Below are positions 15,694-25,003 of a stretch of DNA of 60,451 bases, in pieces. The number at the start of each line of letters is the position of its first letter. Positions within the stretch are counted from its first letter, which is position 1. The notes beneath the pieces are model-generated. The model searched no databases. It was not told the DNA's origin and saw nothing but the letters and a program-made list of their open reading frames with translations. This stretch comes from Mucilaginibacter geliditolerans (GTDB lineage: Bacteria > Bacteroidota > Bacteroidia > Sphingobacteriales > Sphingobacteriaceae), in assembly GCF_014200495.1 (NCBI RefSeq), contig NZ_JACHBY010000015.1:1-60451 (forward strand), written 5' to 3'. Both the position numbers and the translations under genes were made by a program.

Positions 15694-18618
15694 ATGGACT
15701 ATCAATTTAAGGATATAGAGCAAAAGTGGCAGCTGTTTTGGGCCGAAAATCAAACCTTTAAGGCCGAAGATAACAGCACTAAACCCAAGTATTATGTGCT
15801 GGATATGTTCCCCTACCCTTCGGGCGCGGGGCTGCATGTGGGGCATCCGCTAGGCTATATTGCTTCTGATATTTTTGCACGTTACAAGCGCCTTAAAGGC
15901 TTTAATGTGCTGCACCCTATGGGTTATGATTCCTTTGGTTTACCGGCTGAGCAGTATGCCATACAAACCGGACAGCACCCTGCCTTGACTACCGAGGCTA
16001 ATATTGCTACATACCGCCGTCAGTTGGATCAGATCGGTTTTTCGTTCGATTGGAGTCGTGAGGTACGCACCAGTTCACCGGGCTATTATAAATGGACGCA
16101 GTGGATCTTTATGCAGCTGTTCAACTCCTGGTACAACAAAACGGCCGATAAAGCTGAGGGAATTGATAAGCTGATCGCTCATTTTGAGCAGAACGGATCA
16201 GCAGGCATTAACGCGGTGAGCGATGAGGAAGTTTTATCTTTTTCTGCGGATGAATGGAAGGCGCTGAGCCATGACGAACAGCAGGCTGAGCTGTTAAAAT
16301 ACCGCATAACCTACCTGCGCGAAAGCACCGTTAACTGGTGCCCGGCCTTAGGTACGGTATTGGCAAACGACGAGGTAAAAGACGGCTTTAGCGAGCGCGG
16401 CGGCTACCCTGTTGAGCAAAAGAAAATGATGCAATGGAGCATGCGCATAACCGCCTATGCACAGCGTTTACTGGAGGGTTTGGACAAGATCGACTGGCCC
16501 GAGCCATTAAAGGAAATGCAACGCAACTGGATAGGTAAAAGCGTTGGTGCGAGCGTTAGGTTCCCAATTGACAAGTCAGCCCACAATGCACAGCTTGCAA
16601 TCGACTATATAGAAGTTTTCACCACCCGTGTTGACACCATATTTGGCGTAACTTTACTGGTAATTGCACCCGAACATGAGTTGGTAGCATCCTTAACCAC
16701 ACCTGAGCAAAAAGGTGCTATTGATGCCTACATCGCCCAAACAAAAAAGAAATCAGAGCTCGACCGTATGGCTGATACCAAAACGGTATCAGGCGCATTT
16801 ACGGGCAGCTATGTGCTTAACCCGTTAAATAACGAGAAAGTGCCGATCTGGATTGCAGACTATGTGCTTGCAGGCTATGGCACAGGTGCGGTAATGGCCG
16901 TACCATCAGGTGATCAGCGTGATTATTTATTTGCTAAACATTTTGATCTGCCTATAGTGCCGATCATGGATATACAAAATATTGAGATTGAAGCCGACCC
17001 TACTAAGGACGGCCTATACATCAACTCCGATTTTATCAACGGCCTCACTTACAAAGAAGCTACCGCCGCGGTAATTGCCAAACTGGAAGAATTGGGCGCA
17101 GGCAAGGCGAAAGTAAATTTCAGGATGCGTGATGCGATCTTCGGCCGCCAGCGTTACTGGGGTGAACCGGTACCGGTTTATTTTAAGGATGGATTGCCAT
17201 ACTTAATTGATGAAAGCGACCTGCCTTTGGTATTGCCGGAAGTTGATAAATACCTACCAACAGAAAGCGGCGAACCACCTTTGGGTCGTGCTACCGACTG
17301 GAAGTATAAAGGTATCAGCGAATATGAACTTTCAACCATGCCGGGTTGGGCTGGCTCAAGCTGGTACTGGTACCGCTATATGGATGCTAATAACGATAAG
17401 GAATTTGCATCTGAAGCAGCGGTTAAATACTGGAAGGATGTGGACCTGTACATTGGCGGCAGCGAGCACGCTACCGGGCACTTATTGTACAGCCGTTTCT
17501 GGAATAAGTTTTTGAAAGATATAGGCGTAGTGTTTGAGGAAGAGCCCTTCAAAAAATTGATCAACCAGGGGATGATACAGGGCAGATCAAACTTTGTATA
17601 CAGACTGGTTAAAACCGATAAATTTGTTTCAAAAAACATTTTCAAAAATCTCCTTGAATATGCAAGTTTGATAAAAAAGGGACAAGTAATACAACTCTTC
17701 GAAGATGATATTAATTATGATAAGCTTTATAATGACAACGTTTATAATGAGGATGATAAAACTTATTTCAATTACAATGGAGAATTACTTATTCAAAATC
17801 TGCACGTTGATGTAAATATCGTCACTAATGATATTTTAGACATTCAAAAGTTTAAGAAATGGAGACCAGAATTTACTAATTCAGAGTTCATACTTGAAGA
17901 TGGCAAATACATCTGCGGAGTTGAGGTTGAAAAGATGTCAAAGTCTAAGTTCAACGTTGTAAATCCAGATGATATCATCGAACGTTACGGCGCCGATACC
18001 CTGCGTATGTACGAGATGTTCTTAGGCCCGCTGGAGCAAAGCAAACCATGGAATACCAATGGTATTGAGGGTGTGTTCAAGTTCCTGCGTAAGTTTTGGC
18101 GGTTGTTCCATAACGATCAATGGCAATTCAGCGTATCGGGTGCTGAGCCATCTAAAGCAGAGTTAAAATCATTGCATAAGATCATCCGTAAGGTGGAAGA
18201 AGATATTGACCGTTTTTCGTTCAATACCTCAGTTTCCAGCTTCATGATCGCGGTTAATGAACTGACTGATCTGAAGAGCAGTAACAAGGCTATTTTACAG
18301 GACATGGTGGTTATCCTGTCGCCATACGCGCCGCATATTTGCGAGGAATTGTGGACTTTATTAGGCAACGCAGCCGGAACATTGTCATACGCTGCATATC
18401 CTAAATTTAATCCAAGCTATTTAGTTGAGGATGAATTTGCATACCCGATCTCCATCAACGGTAAAACAAAAATGAACCTGAACATTTCATTGAGCCTTGC
18501 TCCTGCCGAGATAGAAGCTTTTGTACTGGCCAATGCCGATGTACAAAAATACCTGGATGGCAAAGCACCTAAAAAGGTGATAGTGGTTAAGGGCAGGATC
18601 GTGAATATGGTGGTTTAG
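15694..18618 (+). CDS. leuS: Leucyl-tRNA synthetase
   Basis: Charges tRNA-Leu in the cytoplasm; class Ia synthetase. The HIGH-type motif is HVGH (48-51) after FPYPSGAGL, the editing domain includes TRVDTIFG and [14 protein letters not shown], and KMSKS is at 747-751. The 974-residue length is above the roughly 920-940 usual in relatives. The excess lies at about residues 637-697, between GRSNFVYR and LHVDVNIV, where related proteins have a much shorter stretch. The DNA of this patch (about 17585-17985) is strikingly AT-rich compared with the rest of the gene. All catalytic motifs remain, so the enzyme should be functional. A stop-associated micro-hairpin follows the TAG. Confidence 0.97.
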   Translation: MDYQFKDIEQKWQLFWAENQTFKAEDNSTKPKYYVLDMFPYPSGAGLHVGHPLGYIASDIFARYKRLKGFNVLHPMGYDSFGLPAEQYAIQTGQHPALTTEANIATYRRQLDQIGFSFDWSREVRTSSPGYYKWTQWIFMQLFNSWYNKTADKAEGIDKLIAHFEQNGSAGINAVSDEEVLSFSADEWKALSHDEQQAELLKYRITYLRESTVNWCPALGTVLANDEVKDGFSERGGYPVEQKKMMQWSMRITAYAQRLLEGLDKIDWPEPLKEMQRNWIGKSVGASVRFPIDKSAHNAQLAIDYIEVFTTRVDTIFGVTLLVIAPEHELVASLTTPEQKGAIDAYIAQTKKKSELDRMADTKTVSGAFTGSYVLNPLNNEKVPIWIADYVLAGYGTGAVMAVPSGDQRDYLFAKHFDLPIVPIMDIQNIEIEADPTKDGLYINSDFINGLTYKEATAAVIAKLEELGAGKAKVNFRMRDAIFGRQRYWGEPVPVYFKDGLPYLIDESDLPLVLPEVDKYLPTESGEPPLGRATDWKYKGISEYELSTMPGWAGSSWYWYRYMDANNDKEFASEAAVKYWKDVDLYIGGSEHATGHLLYSRFWNKFLKDIGVVFEEEPFKKLINQGMIQGRSNFVYRLVKTDKFVSKNIFKNLLEYASLIKKGQVIQLFEDDINYDKLYNDNVYNEDDKTYFNYNGELLIQNLHVDVNIVTNDILDIQKFKKWRPEFTNSEFILEDGKYICGVEVEKMSKSKFNVVNPDDIIERYGADTLRMYEMFLGPLEQSKPWNTNGIEGVFKFLRKFWRLFHNDQWQFSVSGAEPSKAELKSLHKIIRKVEEDIDRFSFNTSVSSFMIAVNELTDLKSSNKAILQDMVVILSPYAPHICEELWTLLGNAAGTLSYAAYPKFNPSYLVEDEFAYPISINGKTKMNLNISLSLAPAEIEAFVLANADVQKYLDGKAPKKVIVVKGRIVNMVV
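17585..17985 (+). other. AT-rich mosaic patch inside leuS
   Basis: From about 17585 to 17985 the gene switches to A/T-ending codons, AGA for Arg, and Asn/Lys/Asp/Tyr-rich protein (for example [14 protein letters not shown]). The flanking leuS DNA is visibly GC-richer. The reading frame is kept. The patch covers an expanded loop and runs through KMSKS. Boundaries are by eye. Confidence 0.65.
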
Positions 18619-18625
18619 CCCCCTA

Positions 18626-18639
18626 CCCCCTGAAGGGGG
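18626..18639 (+). terminator. Stop-associated micro-hairpin after leuS
   Basis: ccccc-tgaa-ggggg followed by aataaaaaatt. It belongs to a motif that starts at the TAG stop codon (tagccccctaccccctgaag, 18616-18635). A similar motif follows the CDF and panB genes. Confidence 0.5.
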
Positions 18640-18654
18640 AATAAAAAATTGCTC

Positions 18655-18776
18655 CCGCGAGTTTAGCGCAGCGTAACCCGTGGGCGGCATTGTTCAAGCT
18701 TATTAGCTTGAACCGGTTGACAAGCTGAAAGCTTTGATCATGCTATACCACGGGTTACGCTACGCTAAACCCGCGG
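18655..18776. repeat. Family C hairpin, copy 2
   Basis: The left arm 18655-18683 (ccgcgagtttagcgcagcgt...) pairs with 18748-18776 with two mismatches; the inner palindrome is ttcaagcttattagcttgaa. It matches the copy at 7298-7430. The rest of the 18619-18963 spacer holds no gene. Confidence 0.8.
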
Positions 18777-18963
18777 CAGCGTTAGCTAAACCTGCGACAG
18801 CATCGAATGATTTAACTTCATTCGTTTTAGCACCATTTTTAGCCCTAACTTAATGATAGTGTAACAATTACAATATGTAAGCCAATATTTTCATTAAAAT
18901 GACACTCGGATTGTAACATTTCAGGTATTTTCGTCTCCAATTACCAAAAATACCTTACATTAC

Positions 18964-21483
18964 ATGAAACGAATAGTTATACTCATATTATTTTTCTGCT
19001 CCGTTATTACCGCTAAGGCCCAATTTGGAGGCGGTTCAACCCTCACGGGTAAAATATCGGGCACTGTTATCGACTCCGTTACCAAAAAACCTGTTCAATA
19101 CGCAAGTATTGCTATATACTTAAGTCAGGGTAAAGCTCCTATCAACGGTGTATTAACCGATGAAAAAGGAAGTTTTAAGCTGTACAGCATTAAACCGGGC
19201 AGTTACAGGATCACCATCACCTTTATTGGCGGTTACAAAACCAAAACTATCAATCCGGTAGTTACCACCCCATCAAAACTTGATAACAATATGGGCAATA
19301 TCATATTATCACCTGATAATAAGGTATTGAACGAGGTACAGATCACGGGTAAAGGCCCGCTTATTGAAAACCATATTGATAAGCTTGTTTACAATGCCGA
19401 AAAAGACATTACCAACACAGGCGGTAATGCAAGTGATGTATTGCAGAAAGTTCCGTTGGTAGCGGTTGACATTAATGGTAACGTTTCCCTGCGTGGCGAT
19501 GCTAACGTTAAGGTATTGATCAACGGCAAACCATCAGGCGCCATGTCGGCCAGTTTATCTGATGTATTAAAAACCATCCCTGCCGATCAGATCAAAAGTA
19601 TCGAAGTGATCACCTCGCCATCTGCAAAATATGATGCGGAAGGTTCAGCAGGTATCATCAACATCATTACTAAACAAAAAAATGCTTCCGGCTTAAGCGG
19701 CTCTGTTAGCGGTGGCATTGGTACACGCCAAAACAACGGTAACTTTAACCTTAACTATAACAAAAACAGGTTTAGTTTATCGGCTAATATTGGTGGTAAC
19801 CTTACTTGGCCGCAAACATCAATCACTAAGTTTAATCAAAGTATAACCAGCGATACTTCACACTATACTTTGCAATCAATACGTAATAGTACTATTAAAA
19901 GGTATGGTACTATTAGCTCCTTAACAGCAGGCTATGATTTCAACACTTACAATAGCATAACATCTACATTCAGATACAACAGAGGGGGCTTTAACCAAAA
20001 CGGACCTTCAACTACCAACTCAGCTACCAATTCATCTTCAGTTATTCATGGCGTTACTGTGGATACATCTTTCTCAAATCAGTATCAAAACAATACCATC
20101 CAACATAACTTGTTTTATGGCTTTGACTGGAGCATGGACTATACCCACAAATTCCACAAAGAAGGTGAAGAACTGGACCTTTCGGCACAATGGAGCCATA
20201 GTGCAGTTAATACCAACTATACCAACACCTACACAGGTGAATCGCCTTATGTAAATCAAAGAGGATTAAATGATGGTACTAACAATGAGTATACTTTCCA
20301 GCTTGATTATACTTTACCAATAAGCAAAATATTAAAATTTGAAGCGGGTGGTAAAACAACCATCAGAAGGCTTAATAGCAATTTTGATACTTTTGGTGGC
20401 GATGACCTTGATATAATAGATCCGGCTAATAGTGATCTTTATAATTACAATCAAAATGTTTATGCAGGTTATTCAGTATTTACATTTACACTACCTAAAA
20501 GTTATACTATTTTGGCAGGAGGCAGATTTGAAAATACAGCTATTAATGGCGAAGCAATAAGCGACGAGCCAAACCTGCCGCCTGTAGATCAAAATTATAA
20601 TATTTTTATCCCGAGTTTAACCATTCAAAAGCAATTTGGCACGTCACAAACAGTAAAATTAAGTTACAGCAAACGTATAACCCGCCCAAGCTTAACTTAC
20701 CTTAATCCGTTTGTTAACATGAGCAACCCACAGAGTGAATCGGAAGGTAACCCTAATTTGAGCCCTGAAATATCACAAACAATCGAGTTGAATTATAATA
20801 CATTTATTAAAACATCTGTTATCAACTTTTCTGTTTATTATAAACACATCAATGGCTTAATAGAAAGTATATTAGGGACAAACAGCCTTAGCGATTCAAC
20901 AAAAGGCACGATAAGTACTTACCAAAATATTGGTAGCAATAATTCATGGGGATCAAGCTTCTTTGGTTCAATAAACCCTGTGAAAATATTAACTATAAGG
21001 GGAAGCATTAACGCTTATACCTACAACCCCGACCCGAACGGTGCCTTTGTACAGGATCATAGCGCCGAAGGTACCTACATACAATACAACGCGTTTGCAA
21101 TGGCGGAAGTTGATTTAAAAACCATAGTTGGTCAGGTTTTCGCGATTGAAAATTCACCACGCCGTACTATACAGGGTACCAACCCATCTTTTAGCCTGTT
21201 AGGTTTTGGTGTAAGAAAGCAATTTGATAATAAAAAGGCCTCGATTGGTATTAACGTATTGCAACCGTTTAACAAATACAAATACTTCGACCAAAATATA
21301 AACAGCCCCGGTTTGGTGCAAACTAGCAGCACCGCGTTTCCGTTCCGTTCGATTGGTTTAACGTTTAGCTATAGTTTTGGTAAAATTACCTTTAGCAACC
21401 CTAAACCCAAAAATGGAAATAATCCTGATGATGAAAAACAGGATGACCAGGGCGGTGTAGGCAGCGCAGGTGGTAGCAAATAG
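18964..21483 (+). CDS. Outer-membrane TonB-dependent receptor-like beta-barrel protein
   Basis: An 839-residue outer-membrane protein. A signal peptide ends near residue 19 (ITAKAQ). A carboxypeptidase-regulatory-like beta-sandwich follows (about 28-115: GKISGTVIDSVTKKPVQYAS). A plug domain comes next (about 120-240: NEVQITGKGP, DVLQKVPLVAVD, VLINGKPSG, IEVITSPSAKYDAEGSAGIINIITK). The rest is a C-terminal barrel of the OMP_b-brl_3 type. There is no partner susD, so it is unlikely to be a glycan PUL receptor; the ligand is unknown. The C-terminal tail is disordered and Gly/Asp/Lys-rich. It is monocistronic and ends in a strong palindromic terminator. Confidence 0.88.
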   Translation: MKRIVILILFFCSVITAKAQFGGGSTLTGKISGTVIDSVTKKPVQYASIAIYLSQGKAPINGVLTDEKGSFKLYSIKPGSYRITITFIGGYKTKTINPVVTTPSKLDNNMGNIILSPDNKVLNEVQITGKGPLIENHIDKLVYNAEKDITNTGGNASDVLQKVPLVAVDINGNVSLRGDANVKVLINGKPSGAMSASLSDVLKTIPADQIKSIEVITSPSAKYDAEGSAGIINIITKQKNASGLSGSVSGGIGTRQNNGNFNLNYNKNRFSLSANIGGNLTWPQTSITKFNQSITSDTSHYTLQSIRNSTIKRYGTISSLTAGYDFNTYNSITSTFRYNRGGFNQNGPSTTNSATNSSSVIHGVTVDTSFSNQYQNNTIQHNLFYGFDWSMDYTHKFHKEGEELDLSAQWSHSAVNTNYTNTYTGESPYVNQRGLNDGTNNEYTFQLDYTLPISKILKFEAGGKTTIRRLNSNFDTFGGDDLDIIDPANSDLYNYNQNVYAGYSVFTFTLPKSYTILAGGRFENTAINGEAISDEPNLPPVDQNYNIFIPSLTIQKQFGTSQTVKLSYSKRITRPSLTYLNPFVNMSNPQSESEGNPNLSPEISQTIELNYNTFIKTSVINFSVYYKHINGLIESILGTNSLSDSTKGTISTYQNIGSNNSWGSSFFGSINPVKILTIRGSINAYTYNPDPNGAFVQDHSAEGTYIQYNAFAMAEVDLKTIVGQVFAIENSPRRTIQGTNPSFSLLGFGVRKQFDNKKASIGINVLQPFNKYKYFDQNINSPGLVQTSSTAFPFRSIGLTFSYSFGKITFSNPKPKNGNNPDDEKQDDQGGVGSAGGSK

Positions 21484-21504
21484 CACTGAATAATAGATCT
21501 CTTT

Positions 21505-21552
21505 ATAAAGCCAAAAATGCCCTTCGATATCGAAGGGCATTTTTGGCTTTAT
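21505..21552. terminator. Perfect 48-bp bidirectional terminator
   Basis: The sequence is perfectly self-complementary about a centre at 21528/21529 (ataaagccaaaaatgccctt and its complement). It contains gccctt/aagggc cores flanked by A and T runs, and lies between the converging barrel gene and the MutS-like gene, whose stop codon begins at 21553. Confidence 0.88.
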
Positions 21553-23361
21553 CTATTCCGCATCCACATCAATTCCTATCTGTTTCAGTAGTAGCGATGC
21601 ATTAAAGGTTTTGCACTCGCCATGTTTTATCTTGTAATCGAAAAGCATTTCGCCATCTTTTACCTGTATATCGAAGTAATAATTGCGCACGTAGTCCGGG
21701 TATTTTTGTTCAAGATGAGCTATTTGCAGATCGTGGGTAGCCACCATGCCTACCGCGTTCTTACGGATGAGCTGCTCTATCACCGCTTTCGATCCGAGGT
21801 ATTTATCAACCGAGTTGGTGCCGCGCAACATCTCATCTATTAAAAAGAAGATCTTAGGCTCCGTTTCAACAGCGGCCAGCAACATTTGCAGCCTGTCGAG
21901 TTCAGCTTTAAAAGTTGATGTACTCTCATTCAGCGAATCCTTTATACGCATGTAGCTGATGATAGTGATAACTGATACCTCCATCCCACTTGCACAAACC
22001 GGCGCGCCTGCTAAAGCCAATATTGTATTTATGCCGATGGTGCGCAAAAAGGTACTCTTCCCCGCCATGTTTGAGCCTGTGATGATATCGATATGAAAAG
22101 CATTTTCCAGCTCATAATCATTATCCACCCTATTGTGTGGATAGATGAGGGGGTGGGCCAGTTTTGTGGCCATTAATGTGTAACCATCTCCATCCGCTAT
22201 TTGCGGGAATACCCACTCCGGATAATTGATATGCAGCGATGCCAGGCTCATGAGCGCCTCAAACTCCGCTATTACATCAAAGGCAGCTTCCAGGCTTTCA
22301 TGGTTGTTGCGTTTCCAATCCTCAATAGCTATGATCTGGCGGATATCCCATATAAAAAACACGTTCAACAAAAAGCCTACTATAATATTGAGGTGATAAT
22401 TGAGCTTGTTGATCAATACCGACAGGTCTTTTATCCTTTGCGATGTTTTACCTGCTATAAGCACCTGCGCCAAATCCTTGCATCGGGCTGATTGCCATTG
22501 CTGCTCCTCAGCCTTTTTAAAAACCTGCGCGTAACCGGCTAAGGTGCTGCCAATTTTATCGGCAATCATGCTGGTTTTTTTAATGTATTCCGCCTTTGAA
22601 AACACCAGGGCCATATTAACAAAACCAATCAGCACGGCTATATCCTTGGCATAACCGCTAAAGAACGAACCTATAATTGCTGCCGACAATAACCATGGCG
22701 CTATTTTAGCATAAGTACCCAACCATTTTTCGCCCGATAAATTAAGTGGCAGGCCCAGGTAAATAAAAAGTCGCTTTAACTGATCGGTATCCTCTGTTTT
22801 GGCAAAATACAGACTGGCCTGTACATCCAGTTTCCAATCGTTTTTAGTCGCCAGCTCCTTTACGGCATCCTGTCTTAGTAAAACAGTTGCTTTTGCCGAT
22901 GGCGCATTCAACCACTCCCCCAGCTTATTAATACCCGGTATAGTTGCCGCGCGACTAATTAACTGGTATAATGATGCCGGGCCAAATATGTCCAGATCTG
23001 CCGTGTAATAATGTTTTTCGTTGGCAAAGCGTGCGCCATTGTCATAAATATTAGCATGACTTATAATACTGCTTATCTCATTCTCATTCACCTTTACCAG
23101 GTTCTCAAAGTATTTCTTTTGTATGTCAAAAGCGCTTTGTTTTGATACCAGCCAGGCAAAACACAATAACATAATAACAAAGCCTATTGCAATAATGTTA
23201 AAGTTATCTTGCATAATGGCAACAGACACCGCAACTATAAATAAACCAAACACGCACAAACGCATAAGGGAATAAGTATTCACTAGTTTTTTGTATTTGC
23301 TTACCTGTTCCTGCGCGCTTAGTATCCTTTGCCAGTAATCGTTTTTAATATCCTGTTCCAT
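21553..23361 (-). CDS. Membrane-linked MutS-like ATPase
   Basis: A 602-residue protein whose C-terminal third is the MutS ATPase: Walker A TGSNMAGKST near residue 430, Walker B region KIFFLIDEMLRGTNS, and VATHDLQIAHLE at the C-side. The N-terminal mismatch-recognition domains of MutS are absent. Four hydrophobic segments stand in for them: two near 33-70 (LMRLCVFGLFIVAVSVAIM and FVIMLLCFAWLV) and further ones near 217-255 and 330-350. It is therefore probably a membrane-associated MutS-family protein, a type found in Bacteroidota and usually just labelled MutS. Its role in repair is unproven. It is convergent with the barrel gene and divergent from rlmH. Confidence 0.8.
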   Translation of the reverse strand: MEQDIKNDYWQRILSAQEQVSKYKKLVNTYSLMRLCVFGLFIVAVSVAIMQDNFNIIAIGFVIMLLCFAWLVSKQSAFDIQKKYFENLVKVNENEISSIISHANIYDNGARFANEKHYYTADLDIFGPASLYQLISRAATIPGINKLGEWLNAPSAKATVLLRQDAVKELATKNDWKLDVQASLYFAKTEDTDQLKRLFIYLGLPLNLSGEKWLGTYAKIAPWLLSAAIIGSFFSGYAKDIAVLIGFVNMALVFSKAEYIKKTSMIADKIGSTLAGYAQVFKKAEEQQWQSARCKDLAQVLIAGKTSQRIKDLSVLINKLNYHLNIIVGFLLNVFFIWDIRQIIAIEDWKRNNHESLEAAFDVIAEFEALMSLASLHINYPEWVFPQIADGDGYTLMATKLAHPLIYPHNRVDNDYELENAFHIDIITGSNMAGKSTFLRTIGINTILALAGAPVCASGMEVSVITIISYMRIKDSLNESTSTFKAELDRLQMLLAAVETEPKIFFLIDEMLRGTNSVDKYLGSKAVIEQLIRKNAVGMVATHDLQIAHLEQKYPDYVRNYYFDIQVKDGEMLFDYKIKHGECKTFNASLLLKQIGIDVDAE

Positions 23362-23427
23362 TTAAAAAATAAAATTCAGGCTAAATAAACACTTATATTT
23401 TAAATAAACGCTTATTTTGTTTTCAAT

Positions 23428-23901
23428 ATGAAGATCACTTTTTTAACCGTTGGCAAAACTGAGGATGCTTATTTAAAAGATGGCATTGAAAAGTATGTAA
23501 AGCGACTGAAGCATTACACCCGGCTTGAAATTATTGAACTTCCCGAATTAAAGAACACCAAAGCCTTAACACCCGAGCAGCAAAAAGCTAAGGAAGCCGA
23601 AATGATCCTGAAAAAAACAGGCGTTACAGACCATGTTATCTTGCTTGACGAGAACGGTATGGAGCTTACTTCCAAACAGTTTGCCGGCTATATCAACAAA
23701 AAAGCAGTTTCATCGGGCGTAAACCTCATCTTTATAGTAGGTGGCCCTTATGGTTTTGATGAACAGGTTTACCAGCGCGCTAATGATAAGCTATCACTCT
23801 CACTCATGACATTCTCACATCAAATGGTGCGCTTATTTTTTACTGAGCAATTATACCGTGCCTTTACCATCATAAAAGGCGAGCCATACCATCATTCCTG
23901 A
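23428..23901 (+). CDS. rlmH: 23S rRNA (pseudouridine1915-N3)-methyltransferase
   Basis: Methylates pseudouridine 1915 in helix 69 of 23S rRNA on the assembled 70S ribosome, using SAM; SPOUT fold. The length of 157 residues is standard. Seen: VGKTEDAYLKDGIEKYVKRL at the start, ILLDENGMELTSKQFA in the middle, the SAM-binding knot IFIVGGPYGFDE, and the terminal LYRAFTIIKGEPYHHS. It is transcribed divergently from the MutS-like gene, with 66 bases between the two starts. Confidence 0.96.
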   Translation: MKITFLTVGKTEDAYLKDGIEKYVKRLKHYTRLEIIELPELKNTKALTPEQQKAKEAEMILKKTGVTDHVILLDENGMELTSKQFAGYINKKAVSSGVNLIFIVGGPYGFDEQVYQRANDKLSLSLMTFSHQMVRLFFTEQLYRAFTIIKGEPYHHS

Positions 23902-24005
23902 ACATTGTAGAGATTTAGTCAAATTTCTGTAAAAACATTTTTAGGGCTTTTTGCTTAAATGCAATGCACCTATCTTTATTCTTTCAGTTAATTAATTCTC
24001 TACCC

Positions 24006-24932
24006 ATGCATCAAGTATTTACTGAACTCACCTCGGGGAAATTCATTTTCTTCTACGTACTCATCATTTCTACCATAATCATACATTATCGTGGTAAAAT
24101 GCGGTATAAGTTTTTCAGGCAGCTTACAGATCACTCCACCTTTATGGCCCCTATTAATGTACCCATGTATGCCCTCTCAGGCGTTGAAAACAAACCTTAT
24201 ATAAAAACTGATTCATTCCCGCAACTAACCCTTTTAAAAGATCATTGGCAAACCATACGCGATGAGGCCATTTTACTGGAACGCGAGGAGCTGATAAAGG
24301 GCTCTGATAAATATAACGATGTAGGCTTCAACTCATTTTTCCGCCGCGGTTGGAAACGGTTTTATTTAAAATGGTATGACGATTTTCATCCATCAGCCAA
24401 AAAATACTGCCCGCAAACTATTGAATTAATTAAGCAAGTACCCGAAATTAAAGCAGCCATGTTTGCTGTATTACCTGCAGGCAGTGAGCTTTTACAACAC
24501 CGCGATCCTTATGCAGGCTCATTGCGATATCATTTAGGTTTGATCACCCCAAATTCCGAAGCTTGCAATATCGTGGTGGACGGACAGCCTTATTACTGGA
24601 AAGATGGCGAAGATGTATTGTTTGATGAAACCTATATCCACTACGCCGAAAACAAAACCGATATGGACAGACTCATATTGTTTTGCGATGTGGAACGCCC
24701 GGTAAAAACCTGGTTTGGCCGTGGCTGGAACAAATTTTTCGGCTGGTTCATCATGGCAGCGGCAGCATCACCAAATATGGGCGACGACAAAACCGGCAAC
24801 ATTAACAAAGTCTTCCGTTACATATATTCTATCAGATTAGTTGGTAAAAAATTGAAGGCTTATAACCGCAACCTGTACTACGCCGTAAAATACGCGCTGA
24901 TGGTGCTTATATTGTGGTTAATATTCAGATAA
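24006..24932 (+). CDS. LpxO-like aspartyl/asparaginyl beta-hydroxylase family protein
   Basis: An Fe(II)/2-oxoglutarate dioxygenase of the aspartyl beta-hydroxylase family. The closest recognised pattern is the lipid A hydroxylase LpxO: an N-terminal membrane anchor (about 10-27), HYRGKMRYKFFRQLTDHSTFMAPINVPMY, then the His-x-Asp motif LLQHRDPYAGSLRYHLG and the distal iron His in DETYIHYAENKT. A second hydrophobic stretch lies at the very C-terminus. In LpxO the product is a 2-hydroxylated lipid A acyl chain; that substrate here is inferred. The ATG at 24006 is chosen because it fits the LpxO N-terminus; an in-frame ATG at 23964 would add 14 residues. Confidence 0.78.
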   Translation: MHQVFTELTSGKFIFFYVLIISTIIIHYRGKMRYKFFRQLTDHSTFMAPINVPMYALSGVENKPYIKTDSFPQLTLLKDHWQTIRDEAILLEREELIKGSDKYNDVGFNSFFRRGWKRFYLKWYDDFHPSAKKYCPQTIELIKQVPEIKAAMFAVLPAGSELLQHRDPYAGSLRYHLGLITPNSEACNIVVDGQPYYWKDGEDVLFDETYIHYAENKTDMDRLILFCDVERPVKTWFGRGWNKFFGWFIMAAAASPNMGDDKTGNINKVFRYIYSIRLVGKKLKAYNRNLYYAVKYALMVLILWLIFR

Positions 24933-24991
24933 CCTGCCAATTCTAACCTGCTTTTAATACGCATGTTAATTCACATTTAACATTAATTGGT

Positions 24992-24999
24992 TAGCTTTG
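24992..24999 (+). promoter_or_regulatory. Candidate -7 promoter box upstream of the CDF gene
   Basis: TAGCTTTG matches TAnnTTTG and lies only 4 bases before the ATG at 25004. If used, the transcript would be leaderless or nearly so. Confidence 0.35.
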
Positions 25000-25003
25000 C
25001 AGC

